Shown here: positions 16,342-23,747 of the stretch, one piece after another
How positions within the stretch are numbered: position 1 is the stretch's first letter
How the letters are laid out: each line of letters starts with the position of its first letter
DNA from: an uncultured Porphyromonadaceae bacterium
GTDB lineage: Bacteria > Bacteroidota > Bacteroidia > Bacteroidales > Muribaculaceae
Length of the DNA stretch: 26,667 nucleotides
Direction of reading: 5' to 3'
NCBI GenBank assembly: GCA_900546835.1
Contig: UREH01000010.1
Span: 1 to 26,667, forward strand
Translations under genes and position numbers: made by a program
Notes under the pieces: generated by a model
What the model was told of the DNA's origin: nothing
The model's input: only the letters and a program-made list of their open reading frames with translations
Databases searched by the model: none

Positions 16342-16745
16342 TACTTATAGCCACTTTTTTTGCAGGTTGCATTTCCGAAGAAGCCTTTTTAACACACGGG
16401 AGGGGAACCTTCCCCGCTGCGCCGGCGTTATACTTCTGAAACAGCGGGAGCAGGAGCCGTTCAGAGTGGAACTTAAGCTCTCCCGACCGGGCTGGCCAGC
16501 GGCCGAGGATGCGCGGTCCTCGACGTAATCAACCGCCACCCCTGCCGCCGCGGCGTTGGAAGCGACGCCGACTCATCAGAACGCCCCGCCTGCCCGAGTC
16601 CTGTTTCACGCTGTGTCGCTAAACGCTAAATACTATCGTGGCGTCCGCACAAGAGCTTGCAAAGGCGCCGAAAAACACACAATGACGACGACGGCATCGA
16701 AAACATCCTTTTTCGGGAGAATTTCGATGCCGTCGGCTTTTCTTT
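16342..16745 (+). ncRNA. Candidate structured non-coding RNA, about 400 nt, unrecognised
   Basis: Bounded by a consensus -7 element at 16328-16335 and a T-tailed hairpin ending at 16745, both facing the + strand. Between them there is no plausible protein frame but many local hairpins: GGGGAA/TTCCCC near 16403, CCCGCTG/CAGCGGG near 16413-16447, CGAGGA/TCCTCG near 16504-16522 and CGGCGT/ACGCCG near 16550. The size would suit RNase P RNA or tmRNA. However, I could not find the RNase P core (GAGGAAAGTCC-like, ACAGAA) or a tmRNA tag frame and tRNA-like ends. It may be a lineage-specific RNA, or simply the structured 3' region of rpmA read on the wrong strand. Confidence 0.3.
16689..16745 (+). terminator. 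Hairpin with T-rich tail between the ncRNA candidate and rpmA
   Basis: A perfect 14-bp stem (16689-16702 with 16722-16735; CGACGGCATCGAAA) encloses a 19-nt loop. On the + strand it is followed by TTTTCTTT (16738-16745). On the minus strand the sequence after the stem is not T-rich, so + strand termination is favoured, although it could also form at the 3' end of the rplU-rpmA message. Confidence 0.6.
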
Positions 16746-16777
16746 ACGCGCCGTTGGCGCCTGTGCGGACTGTAAGG

Positions 16778-17041
16778 TTATGCCTCGCCGGCAGGCTGCA
16801 CGTTGATGAAACGGCGGCCTTCCTTGCCGGTGGTGAACACAACCACGCCATCCACGAGGGCGTAAATCGTGTGGTCCTTGCCCATACCTACGTTAAGACC
16901 GGGATGGTGAACCGTGCCACGCTGACGCTTGATGATATTGCCTGCTTTGGCGTGCTGACCGCCAAAAATCTTCACTCCGAGTCGTTTGCTTTCCGACTCA
17001 CGGCCGTTCTTCGAACTACCGACACCTTTTTTATGTGCCAT
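16778..17041 (-). CDS. rpmA: 50S ribosomal protein L27
   Basis: An 87-residue basic protein with the typical L27 start [18 protein letters not shown], then [18 protein letters not shown] and [21 protein letters not shown]27 sits at the peptidyl-transferase centre, where its N-terminus contacts the P-site tRNA. The N-terminus begins directly with the mature-like MAHKKG sequence, so no N-terminal pro-peptide of the Firmicutes kind is present. It follows rplU by 25 bp in the usual rplU-rpmA order and has no promoter of its own. Length is normal. Confidence 0.98.
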   Translation of the reverse strand: MAHKKGVGSSKNGRESESKRLGVKIFGGQHAKAGNIIKRQRGTVHHPGLNVGMGKDHTIYALVDGVVVFTTGKEGRRFINVQPAGEA

Positions 17042-17066
17042 TTCTTCTTAGAGTTTATTTTGGGGG

Positions 17067-17387
17067 TTAAGCAATTACGTCCTTGATCACGATCTGGCTG
17101 AAATACTGGCGATGACCGTTCTTGCGAACATAGTCGTTGCGACGTTTCTTCTTGAAAACAATCACTTTGTCGCCTTTCACGAGGGGACGTTTCACCTCGC
17201 ATACCACTTTTGCCCCTTCCACGGTGGGCGCGCCTACTTTGACGGCACCGTCGGCATCTACGAGAAGAACGCGGTCGAATTCAATGGTCTCGCCTTCCTT
17301 TTTCTCGTCGCCGAGATAGTGAACATACAGGAATTTGCCGGCTTCGGCTTTAAACTGCTGTCCCTGGATTTCTACAATTGCGTACAT
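17067..17387 (-). CDS. rplU: 50S ribosomal protein L21
   Basis: A 106-residue protein beginning [20 protein letters not shown], with the L21 end [19 protein letters not shown] and [18 protein letters not shown]21 binds 23S rRNA in the large subunit. It is the first gene of the rplU-rpmA pair. A full-consensus promoter lies about 90 bp upstream. Length and order are standard for bacteria. Confidence 0.98.
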   Translation of the reverse strand: MYAIVEIQGQQFKAEAGKFLYVHYLGDEKKEGETIEFDRVLLVDADGAVKVGAPTVEGAKVVCEVKRPLVKGDKVIVFKKKRRNDYVRKNGHRQYFSQIVIKDVIA

Positions 17388-17474
17388 TGCAACTAATTGT
17401 ATTTAAATAGATTATAACCGGCGGGCGGGTCTACCTGACCGCTTATCCGAGCCCGATACGGCCTAAAAAGCCCA

Positions 17475-17506
17475 CAAAATTACCACATTCCCCTCTCATT
17501 TCCAAA
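17475..17506 (-). promoter_or_regulatory. Bacteroidetes-type promoter of rplU-rpmA
   Basis: Minus strand TTTG (17506-17503), 20 nt, TAATTTTG (17482-17475), a full match to the consensus and spacing. The start would be near 17468, giving a leader of about 80 nt. Confidence 0.75.
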
Positions 17507-17544
17507 TTTTTCCGCCATCCCGCCTCAAAAATCTTTGACAACGG

Positions 17545-19212
17545 TTAGGAATTGGTGGCGGAGATGTCGGCGCCAGTGATGCGGGATGAGTCGAGACCAA
17601 ATACGGGCTCGAGATATAGCCAGCGGGTGCCGTCGGCGGCGGTGAAGACGTAGCGCGTGGTCAGGCGCGGGAAACCGCCTTCTTCGCCGTCGACGGCAAG
17701 TACATAGTCGTAGTAGTCGGTGGGCACTTCACATGGAAGGTCGATACGGTCATATTCAAGCGGGGAATAAGGTGCGATAAGCGCACCTTTGTATTCCATA
17801 AGATGTGCGTTGCCATTGATGCGACGTCCTTTCGCGGCCGAGAAGTCGCGCAACGCGGCCGGGACAACGTTTATCACCTTATTTTCATGGCTGTTGATGG
17901 CGAAAAGGTGCATATTGCTCCGCCATGCCTCCTCGGGGAGCAGCCTAAGAGTGGGAGCATGGGGCCGCGGCAGAAGATCTCGGAATACCGTCCCGTTTGG
18001 CGAAGCCTGCGCCTCGGCCATAATCTCCTGAAACTCTTTGTTTTTACTCGAAGTCCATGCCGTCGCGCTAACAAATACCGCTCCGATGGCTGCGAAAGTC
18101 AGCCCCGTCGCCCATTTCAACGCTTTAGCCGGAATTCTGCCATCCACGAACTTGAATGCGAGCGCCGAGAACAGCACGAGTCCCATAGCCTGCGGAAACC
18201 ACGTTACTCCGGCGTTGTGGCGCGCAAGCACCGTCCACATTGCAATGCCTGTAACGACCGAGAAAGCGGCGATGCGCATGTACTGACGCTGCCACAGCTC
18301 CGTAAGAGCCTCCCTCCCTCGGGTAAAACATAACGAAACGCCGGCGGTCACACCAAGAATAATGAGCAGTGGCATAACCCGCCAGAGAAGATTCCAGATA
18401 CGCGTATATACCGGAGCCGGATTTGCCGTCAGCGGGATGGTAGGCATGGGGGGCGTGGCGACGGCTACATCCGCAACGGCGTGGTTTTCGAGTGAGACGC
18501 GCATCCATATCATCGGCGACGACATTGTCAGCGCGAAGCCCACGGCAACCATCGCGACGACAATCCATGTGGACGCAGGCATCCTGAATTTCCGGGAGAT
18601 AATCCAGAGCCCCAAGCCGCCGAGCAGCATTGCGGAACATCCTTCGTGCATCCAGCCACACAGCAGGGCGAAAAAAGCAGTCAAGGCAAGTCGCCAGCCT
18701 GATATTTTGTGTTCCGACGTAAGGATAACGAGGCGCACGAGCCAGAGCATCATCCATGTGGGGAGCACATAATTAAGCGCATGCGAAGCAAGGAAGCAAT
18801 TATTATACCATGAGAGCGTGGCGGTCGACACCGCCCATACAAAGGCAAGATGCGAACCTGCTACGCGCGGCCGGCCAACTATGCGCGCCGAAAGCAATGC
18901 CGTCTCAGCTACCATCCCCGTTGCGAATATGGCGAGGATGAACGCCCCGGCGTGGCGACCGAACGCCATTACGAATGGAGTGACAAACAGCAGGTTGGGA
19001 ATACGTCCGTTTTCGGTATGCCAGTTGTAGACGAAAAAATCGCATATTCCGCGGATAGTCAGTTCATTACTGCCCGTATGCGCGGCATAATCCTTGATAA
19101 AACACAGATCGTCGCCATAAAGAGGTGTTACCCAGTAGATGGCAACGAAACAAACGTAGATAAACAGAATTCCGGCGCGGTAACCGGCCGAGGTCGGAAA
19201 TTTCTCAAGCAT
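17545..19212 (-). CDS. Polytopic membrane protein, DUF6056/GT-C-like
   Basis: A 555-residue protein with about ten hydrophobic helices in the first 400 residues and a soluble C-terminal domain of about 150. Early loops carry PLYGDDLCFIKDY (an acidic DD pair after the first helix) and NWHTENGRIPNLLF, and later CGWMHEGCSAMLLGG. This layout resembles the DUF6056 family and GT-C lipid-linked-sugar transferases, where acidic residues in the first outer loop matter. I cannot assign a donor or acceptor. The C-terminal part (YSPLEYDRIDLPCEV, DYYDYVLAVDGEE) looks like a periplasmic beta-rich domain. It is transcribed away from greA, and a possible -7 element lies only 4 bp upstream of its ATG. Confidence 0.6.
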   Translation of the reverse strand: MLEKFPTSAGYRAGILFIYVCFVAIYWVTPLYGDDLCFIKDYAAHTGSNELTIRGICDFFVYNWHTENGRIPNLLFVTPFVMAFGRHAGAFILAIFATGMVAETALLSARIVGRPRVAGSHLAFVWAVSTATLSWYNNCFLASHALNYVLPTWMMLWLVRLVILTSEHKISGWRLALTAFFALLCGWMHEGCSAMLLGGLGLWIISRKFRMPASTWIVVAMVAVGFALTMSSPMIWMRVSLENHAVADVAVATPPMPTIPLTANPAPVYTRIWNLLWRVMPLLIILGVTAGVSLCFTRGREALTELWQRQYMRIAAFSVVTGIAMWTVLARHNAGVTWFPQAMGLVLFSALAFKFVDGRIPAKALKWATGLTFAAIGAVFVSATAWTSSKNKEFQEIMAEAQASPNGTVFRDLLPRPHAPTLRLLPEEAWRSNMHLFAINSHENKVINVVPAALRDFSAAKGRRINGNAHLMEYKGALIAPYSPLEYDRIDLPCEVPTDYYDYVLAVDGEEGGFPRLTTRYVFTAADGTRWLYLEPVFGLDSSRITGADISATNS

Positions 19213-19216
19213 AAGG

Positions 19217-19224
19217 CAAAGTTA
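19217..19224 (-). promoter_or_regulatory. Possible -7 element abutting the start of the 17545-19212 gene
   Basis: TAACTTTG (19224-19217) matches TAnnTTTG and ends 4 bp before the ATG at 19212, so a transcript would begin at or beside the start codon. No -33 match is seen at the right distance. The nearest ATTG is 24 nt upstream. Confidence 0.25.
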
Positions 19225-19271
19225 CTGAAATCAACATAAAATCCGGCTCAATTCTGCATTTTCATTATTTT

Positions 19272-19303
19272 TTTGCCAGTACGTGGAATTTTGCTTAAAT
19301 TTG
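19272..19303 (+). promoter_or_regulatory. Bacteroidetes-type promoter upstream of greA
   Basis: TTTG (19272-19275), 20 nt, TAAATTTG (19296-19303), a full consensus match. The predicted start near 19310 gives greA an unusually long leader of about 220 nt. Confidence 0.7.
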
Positions 19304-19309
19304 CATGCG

Positions 19310-19528
19310 AAGAGATGAGGCCTCCGAAGGAACGCCGAATGCTCCGAAGAGTATTTATGTAATTCAGACCCAGCGAGTAGCGTCTCCCTCGGCCATGAGG
19401 CCGGAGAGGCACTATATCTTTTTTGTCGTCTAATATCAAAACTGATTTTTCAACCTTCAGGCAGCCCCGCGCGCATAAAACACACCCTTTCCGCGCCATC
19501 CGGCCGCCACTCAAAAAGAAATATCATT
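19310..19528 (+). promoter_or_regulatory. Long greA leader with a hairpin and T run (possible attenuator or short RNA)
   Basis: Within the leader, GGCC-ATGA-GGCC and weaker outer pairs form a hairpin at about 19383-19410, followed after 8 nt by six T residues (19419-19424). A transcript ending there would be about 115 nt. No riboswitch class was recognised. No open frame with coding character is present on the + strand before the greA ATG. Confidence 0.35.
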
Positions 19529-19999
19529 ATGGCACTTACCTACATGACTAAAGAAGGCTATAAGAAAAAAATGGAAGAGATAGCCTTCCTCGAAAGCGTG
19601 GAACGCCCGCGCATATCCGCCGCCATCGCCGAAGCCCGCGATAAGGGCGACCTCTCCGAAAACTCTGAATACGACGCCGCCAAAGAGGCACAAGGTATGC
19701 TTGAAATGAAAATCGCCAAGCTCAAAGACCTCGTGGCCAACGCCCGCATTATCGACGAAAGCAAGCTCAACGCCGACGAGGTAAATATCCTCTCGCGCGT
19801 AAAAATCAAAAACCAGGCCAACGGCATGAGCGTGGAATACACCATCGTGGCCGACTCCGAGGCGAACCTGCGCGAGAAAAAAATCGGCGCATCCACACCC
19901 ATCGCCAAAGGGCTGCTCGGCCATAAGGTCGGCGACGTGGTTGAAATCCGCGTGCCTGCCGGTCTGATGAAATTCGAAATCGAAAGCATCGAGATCTGA
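19529..19999 (+). CDS. greA: Transcription elongation factor GreA
   Basis: A 156-residue protein. The N-terminal coiled coil begins MTKEGYKKKMEEIAFLESVE and carries GDLSENSEYDAAKE at its tip, where D41 and E44 are the acidic pair that coordinates the catalytic magnesium in backtracked RNA polymerase. The C-terminal FKBP-like domain has VKIKNQANGMSVEYTIV, ASTPIAKGLLGHKVGD and a typical end. It rescues stalled polymerase by stimulating transcript cleavage. Length is normal. The ATG at 19529 follows an A-rich stretch, as is usual in this phylum, which relies little on Shine-Dalgarno pairing. It is followed by the HIT gene after 68 bp. Confidence 0.97.
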   Translation: MALTYMTKEGYKKKMEEIAFLESVERPRISAAIAEARDKGDLSENSEYDAAKEAQGMLEMKIAKLKDLVANARIIDESKLNADEVNILSRVKIKNQANGMSVEYTIVADSEANLREKKIGASTPIAKGLLGHKVGDVVEIRVPAGLMKFEIESIEI

Positions 20000-20067
20000 C
20001 AAGGCCACTGCGCGCCACGACCACACATTAATAATATATATGTAATACCGCTTAGACTCCCATCGAG

Positions 20068-20463
20068 ATGGCAACATTATTCTCACGTATCGCCGCAGGC
20101 GAGATTCCATCGTATAAAGTGGCCGAAGACGACCGCTATTTCGCATTTCTCGACATTAGCCCCGTCCACCCGGGCCATGTGCTCGTTATCCCCAAAAAGG
20201 AGGTCGACTACATTTTCGATATGGCCGACGACGACTACACCGGCCTGATGCTCTTCGCAAAGCGCGTGGCCAAGGCAATCAAAAAAGCCATTCCCTGCAC
20301 CAAAGTCGGTGTGACGGTCATCGGCCTCGACGTGCCCCACACCCATGTCCACCTCGTGCCGATGGACAAGGGTGCCGACATGAATTTCTGCGCTCCCAAG
20401 CTCTCTCTCCCCGAGGAGGAGATGAAAGCCATCGCCGCCTCCATCGCCGCGCAGTTCGAATGA
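20068..20463 (+). CDS. HIT (histidine triad) family nucleotide hydrolase/transferase
   Basis: A 131-residue protein with an N-terminal LFSRIAAGEIPSYKVAEDDR, PVHPGHVLVIPKKEVDYI and the triad HTHVHLVPM (H91, H93, H95). HIT proteins of this HINT type hydrolyse nucleoside phosphoramidates or adenylylated substrates such as aminoacyl-AMP, in the cytoplasm. The exact substrate is not known from sequence. It lies 68 bp after greA on the same strand with no terminator between, so the two are probably co-transcribed. The lipoprotein gene begins 49 bp later. Confidence 0.93.
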   Translation: MATLFSRIAAGEIPSYKVAEDDRYFAFLDISPVHPGHVLVIPKKEVDYIFDMADDDYTGLMLFAKRVAKAIKKAIPCTKVGVTVIGLDVPHTHVHLVPMDKGADMNFCAPKLSLPEEEMKAIAASIAAQFE

Positions 20464-20512
20464 ACAGCCGCAAACCGATACCAATGTGAGTAAACGCCTA
20501 AGCAACAATACA

Positions 20513-21613
20513 ATGAACCGTTATTTTGCATCTCTCATAGCCGGAGTGGCCGCAATGGCCGCGCTCACCGGATGTTCCGAGAAAAAATGGCATGCCGAAG
20601 GCACTGTGGAAGGCGCTGAGAGCGCCTCCCTCATCGTCGAGGCCCCCAACGGCCGCGGCGGATGGTACGCACTCGACACCGTGACGACCGACAAGAAAGG
20701 CCGCTTTAAGGTGGCCGGCGTTCCTGCAGGCCATCCCGAGGTATTCCGCCTCACACTCGACGGCAAAAGCCTCTATTTCCCCATCGACTCGCTCGAAAGT
20801 GTCGACATCCGGGCCAACGCCGCCACATTCGCAACCGACTACACCGTCAGCGGCTCCGAGTCTGCCGATAAGCTCCAGCATATCAACGACCTCATCAACA
20901 AAACCATCAAGGAGAAGGGTGCGGAAGCCACCGCTTTCGATCCCGACCTTAAGCGCCAGCTCGCCGAAGCCGTGCTCCGCGACCCCGCCGGCGCCGTGGC
21001 CTACTACACGATTTTCCGCAAAGTCGCCGACCTGCCACTGTTCGACCCCACTCAGAAAAGCGACCTCCGCATCGTCGGCGCAGTAGCGAATGCCTTCAAC
21101 ACGCAACGTCCGGCCGACCCGCGCACAAAATTTCTCGAGACCTACTATCTCTCCGGCCGCCGCAACATCGGCGCCTCCGTACCGACCGACACGCTCGTGG
21201 CCATGGAAATCAAGCTCCCGGCAATCTCCTTGCTCGACAACAACGGCAAGCGCCGCAGCATCTCCGATGTCGCCTCCGAAGGTAAAGTGGTAGTGCTCAA
21301 CTTCACCACCTATGCCGCGGAAGCCTCACCCGCGTTCAACGTGGAGCTCGCCAAAGTCTACAACGCCCACCACGCCGAGGGCCTGGAAGTCTACCAGATT
21401 GCCTTCGACGACGATGAATTCCAGTGGCGCCAGGCCGCAGCCAATCTCCCCTGGATTACGGTATACAACGCACCCGCCGACGGCGACCAGGTGCTCCGCG
21501 ACTACAATGTGGGCTCGCTGCCGGCCACTTTCGTAATCAACCGCCAGGGCGAACTCGTGGAGCGCGTGCCCGACATAAGCCACCTCGCCGCCACCGTAGC
21601 CCGTTATCTCTGA
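20513..21613 (+). CDS. DUF4369 / thioredoxin-like lipoprotein lacking the CxxC pair
   Basis: A 366-residue protein. The ATG at 20513 is preferred over 20486 because it begins a clean lipoprotein signal (MNRYFASLIAG...LTGC, lipobox cysteine 21). Residues about 25-120 resemble the DUF4369 beta-sandwich (GTVEGAESASLIVEAP, DTVTTDKKGRFKVAGVPAG). A helical middle follows. About 225-366 is a TlpA/AhpC-type thioredoxin fold (IKLPAISLLDNNGKR, GKVVVLNFTT, VGSLPATFVINRQGEL with the cis-proline). Where family members have WCxxC the sequence reads FTTYAAEASPA, with no cysteine, so it should not act as a disulfide oxidoreductase. Likely anchored in a membrane facing the periplasm. It may bind a ligand or a partner instead. 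Two glycosyltransferases follow closely. Confidence 0.82.
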   Translation: MNRYFASLIAGVAAMAALTGCSEKKWHAEGTVEGAESASLIVEAPNGRGGWYALDTVTTDKKGRFKVAGVPAGHPEVFRLTLDGKSLYFPIDSLESVDIRANAATFATDYTVSGSESADKLQHINDLINKTIKEKGAEATAFDPDLKRQLAEAVLRDPAGAVAYYTIFRKVADLPLFDPTQKSDLRIVGAVANAFNTQRPADPRTKFLETYYLSGRRNIGASVPTDTLVAMEIKLPAISLLDNNGKRRSISDVASEGKVVVLNFTTYAAEASPAFNVELAKVYNAHHAEGLEVYQIAFDDDEFQWRQAAANLPWITVYNAPADGDQVLRDYNVGSLPATFVINRQGELVERVPDISHLAATVARYL

Positions 21614-21625
21614 CCGCACCGCGAA

Positions 21626-22660
21626 ATGGACGACGACGCCCGGGCCGCGATGCCCAAAGTATCCGTGCTCGTAGTCACCTACAATCAGGAGGACTACATA
21701 GCCCGCGCGCTCGATTCCGTGCTCGCACAGCAGACCGACTTCCCGTTTGAAATCGAGATAGCCGACGATTGCTCGACCGACCGCACCTCCGATATCTGCC
21801 GGGCCTATGCGGCGCAATTTCCCGGACGCATACACTACACACGCAACAAGGAGAACCTCGGAGTGCGTGAAAATTATTTCCGCGCGCTCCGCCGCTGTCG
21901 CGCCGAATATATCGCCGACTGCGCCGGCGACGACTTCTGGGTCGACGAGCGCAAGCTTCAGAAGCAGGCCGACCTGCTCGACACCAGCCCTGAAGTAGGG
22001 CTCGTTCACACCGACTGGCGCTTCTACAGCAACATATCGGGGTCCATCACCACATCTGACCCCGACGGATCAAAGAAGCCCTTTCTCAAGCCTTTGGCCA
22101 AGCCTGGTGAACTCGACGTGGCCGTGCAGACGTCCGGCATCCTGATTCATTTCTGCAGCGCCCTTTTCCGCAAAAGCATCTTCCTTGCCGAAGCCGAGGC
22201 CGATCCGTGGCCTTTCGAAAGCCCCGAAATCTGCTTTGAGGACCTGCAGCTCGCCTCCATCTATGCCCACAATGCCGCAGTAGCCTATATTCCCGACGTT
22301 ACGCTCTACTACACCGTCGGACAGGACTCTTTCTCCCATACGACCGATCTTGAAAAGGATTTCCGCTTCAACTTTTCGCTGATAAAGCTGAAGCATCACT
22401 ACGCGGAGCGGTTCCGGCTTCCGCACGCGCCACTCCGTCATTCGGGAATACGTCTGGCAAGATTCCTGTATTCGACCGCAATAATCCTCCGCGACGACGA
22501 CCGCCTACGCAAAGTCGATTCATTTTTCCGCGAAAACAGACTCCCGCGTCCGTGGCGTTGCCGCATATCCATGTTTATCGCCGGGCTGCCTGCTGTAGGT
22601 CCACTATATGCACGCATAAAAAAATACCACCACTACTGGCGTCTTAAAAAATGGACCTGA
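21626..22660 (+). CDS. Family 2 glycosyltransferase (GT-A fold)
   Basis: A 344-residue protein with PKVSVLVVTYNQEDYIARAL at the start, EIEIADDCSTDRTSDI (D47/D48) for nucleotide-sugar binding and ADCAGDDFWVDERKL as the DxD-like metal site (D102/D103). The C-terminal part is helical and basic, without a clear membrane segment. Such enzymes add sugars to surface glycans in the cytoplasm; donor and acceptor are unknown. The ATG at 21626 is 12 bp after the lipoprotein stop. An internal ATG at 21650, just before PKVSVL, is also possible. Its end overlaps the next glycosyltransferase by 10 bp, so both are translated from one message. Confidence 0.88.
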   Translation: MDDDARAAMPKVSVLVVTYNQEDYIARALDSVLAQQTDFPFEIEIADDCSTDRTSDICRAYAAQFPGRIHYTRNKENLGVRENYFRALRRCRAEYIADCAGDDFWVDERKLQKQADLLDTSPEVGLVHTDWRFYSNISGSITTSDPDGSKKPFLKPLAKPGELDVAVQTSGILIHFCSALFRKSIFLAEAEADPWPFESPEICFEDLQLASIYAHNAAVAYIPDVTLYYTVGQDSFSHTTDLEKDFRFNFSLIKLKHHYAERFRLPHAPLRHSGIRLARFLYSTAIILRDDDRLRKVDSFFRENRLPRPWRCRISMFIAGLPAVGPLYARIKKYHHYWRLKKWT

Positions 22661-23637
22661 CCGCCACGAATTCCGCTATGACAGCCGACTACGCCCATCT
22701 CCCCCGTGCAGTCCTCGAACCTGGCATCACAGTAGTCGTACCCGTATATAATCGCGAGCAGATGGCACGCGCCACCCTCGCCGGTATCGCCGGGCAGAGC
22801 TACCGCCCTATGCGCGTCGTGCTGGTCGACAATGATTCCACCGACGGCACTCTCGCGATGCTGCGCCATTGGGCCGACTCGGTAAAGGCTCCCGATTTCA
22901 GTGTGGAGATTCTTTCGGAAAGCATACGCACCGCAGCAGCCGCGCGACGCAAGGGCACTGAAGCCGTCCGCACGGAATATGTAATGTTTTTCGACAGCGA
23001 CGACATGATGCAACCCGACCACGTGGCCCGAGCCATGCGCGGGTTTGCCGCTCACCCAGAGGCCGACATTATCGGCTGGGATTTCCCGCTCTGCGACCCG
23101 CAGGGCCGCAAACTTCATCGCTGCCGCTTCTTCGCGCGCTCGCTGATGTACCACAACCTCATCAACGGATCGCTATCCACCCAGCGCTACGCCATGCGCA
23201 CTTCCCTTCTCCTGGCTGCCGGCGGATGGAATCCGGCCATAAAACGCTGGAACGACCTCGAACTGGGCGTAAGACTCGCTTTGCAGCGCCCCGTCGCCGT
23301 CAAGGCCGGGGGAAAGCCCACACTCCATACCATCGGCCACCCCGACTCCATAACCGGACCGTCGGCGACGGAAGCGGCTCCCGACCGCATTGCCACGCTC
23401 GACGCCGTCGAGCCACTGCTCACCTCGCGGCGCCACCGCCGCATCCTTCTGCTAAAGCGTGCCATCCTCGCAGGAGAATGCCGTCGGGAAGGCTCACGCA
23501 AGTATGCCCGCACGCAGATGCAAAGCCTGCTCGGGAAGGAAAAATGCCCCTTTTACCGGCAGCTCTACCGTGCCGCATCGGCATGGGTGGCCTGCGGTAT
23601 CCCGGGCGTCAGCATAGCCTTCCGGCCGTTTTTCTGA
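22651..23637 (+). CDS. Family 2 glycosyltransferase (GT-A fold)
   Basis: A 328-residue protein with GITVVVPVYNREQMARATL, VVLVDNDSTDGTLAML (D60/D62) and MFFDSDDMMQPDHV (D115-D118), the standard GT2 nucleotide-sugar and metal-binding motifs. The acceptor side (WNPAIKRWNDLELGVRLAL, with ND before E) gives a likely catalytic acidic cluster. About 20 polar residues precede the conserved core, so the start could be the ATG at 22681, but the 22651 ATG gives the 10-bp overlap with the previous gene that suggests translational coupling. It is not a close copy of that gene. No polymerase, flippase or other glycan-cluster gene adjoins the pair, so the pathway is unknown. Confidence 0.88.
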   Translation: MDLTATNSAMTADYAHLPRAVLEPGITVVVPVYNREQMARATLAGIAGQSYRPMRVVLVDNDSTDGTLAMLRHWADSVKAPDFSVEILSESIRTAAAARRKGTEAVRTEYVMFFDSDDMMQPDHVARAMRGFAAHPEADIIGWDFPLCDPQGRKLHRCRFFARSLMYHNLINGSLSTQRYAMRTSLLLAAGGWNPAIKRWNDLELGVRLALQRPVAVKAGGKPTLHTIGHPDSITGPSATEAAPDRIATLDAVEPLLTSRRHRRILLLKRAILAGECRREGSRKYARTQMQSLLGKEKCPFYRQLYRAASAWVACGIPGVSIAFRPFF

Positions 23638-23679
23638 GCCACTTACACTTCGGGATTTCCCTTTGAGCGGATTTTTTTG

Positions 23680-23687
23680 TAAATTTG
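23680..23687 (+). promoter_or_regulatory. -7 promoter element upstream of parE
   Basis: TAAATTTG (23680-23687) fits TAnnTTTG. The -33 is weak: TTCC at the proper 19 nt, or TTTG (23662-23665) at only 14 nt. It overlaps the upstream in-frame ATG at 23685, which argues that parE starts at 23748 instead. Confidence 0.4.
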
Positions 23688-23747
23688 TGGGAGACAAATC
23701 CTATCAGGGCGATTCAGCACCCCTATCTCCGTAAAGCACCGCGCAAA

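Noticed and set aside
16345..16539. A 64-codon minus-strand frame in the gap before rpmA
   Set aside because: Low-complexity basic product with no motif. The local hairpins fit structured RNA or spacer better.
16556..16584. A CTGATGAG string on the minus strand suggesting a hammerhead ribozyme core
   Set aside because: The required CGAAA partner after the second stem is absent, so no catalytic core can form.
16342..16745. RNase P RNA or tmRNA
   Set aside because: The length fits, but neither strand shows the conserved core segments of RNase P, nor a tag-peptide frame ending in ALAA with tRNA-like ends. Kept only as an unclassified candidate.
19248..19514. An 88-codon minus-strand frame in the greA upstream region
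   Set aside because: It runs through the greA promoter and leader, has no recognisable features, and overlaps stronger regulatory evidence.
23685..23747. A 21-residue N-terminal extension of ParE from the ATG at 23685
   Set aside because: The ATG lies inside a consensus -7 promoter element, and the extension has no family-like sequence.
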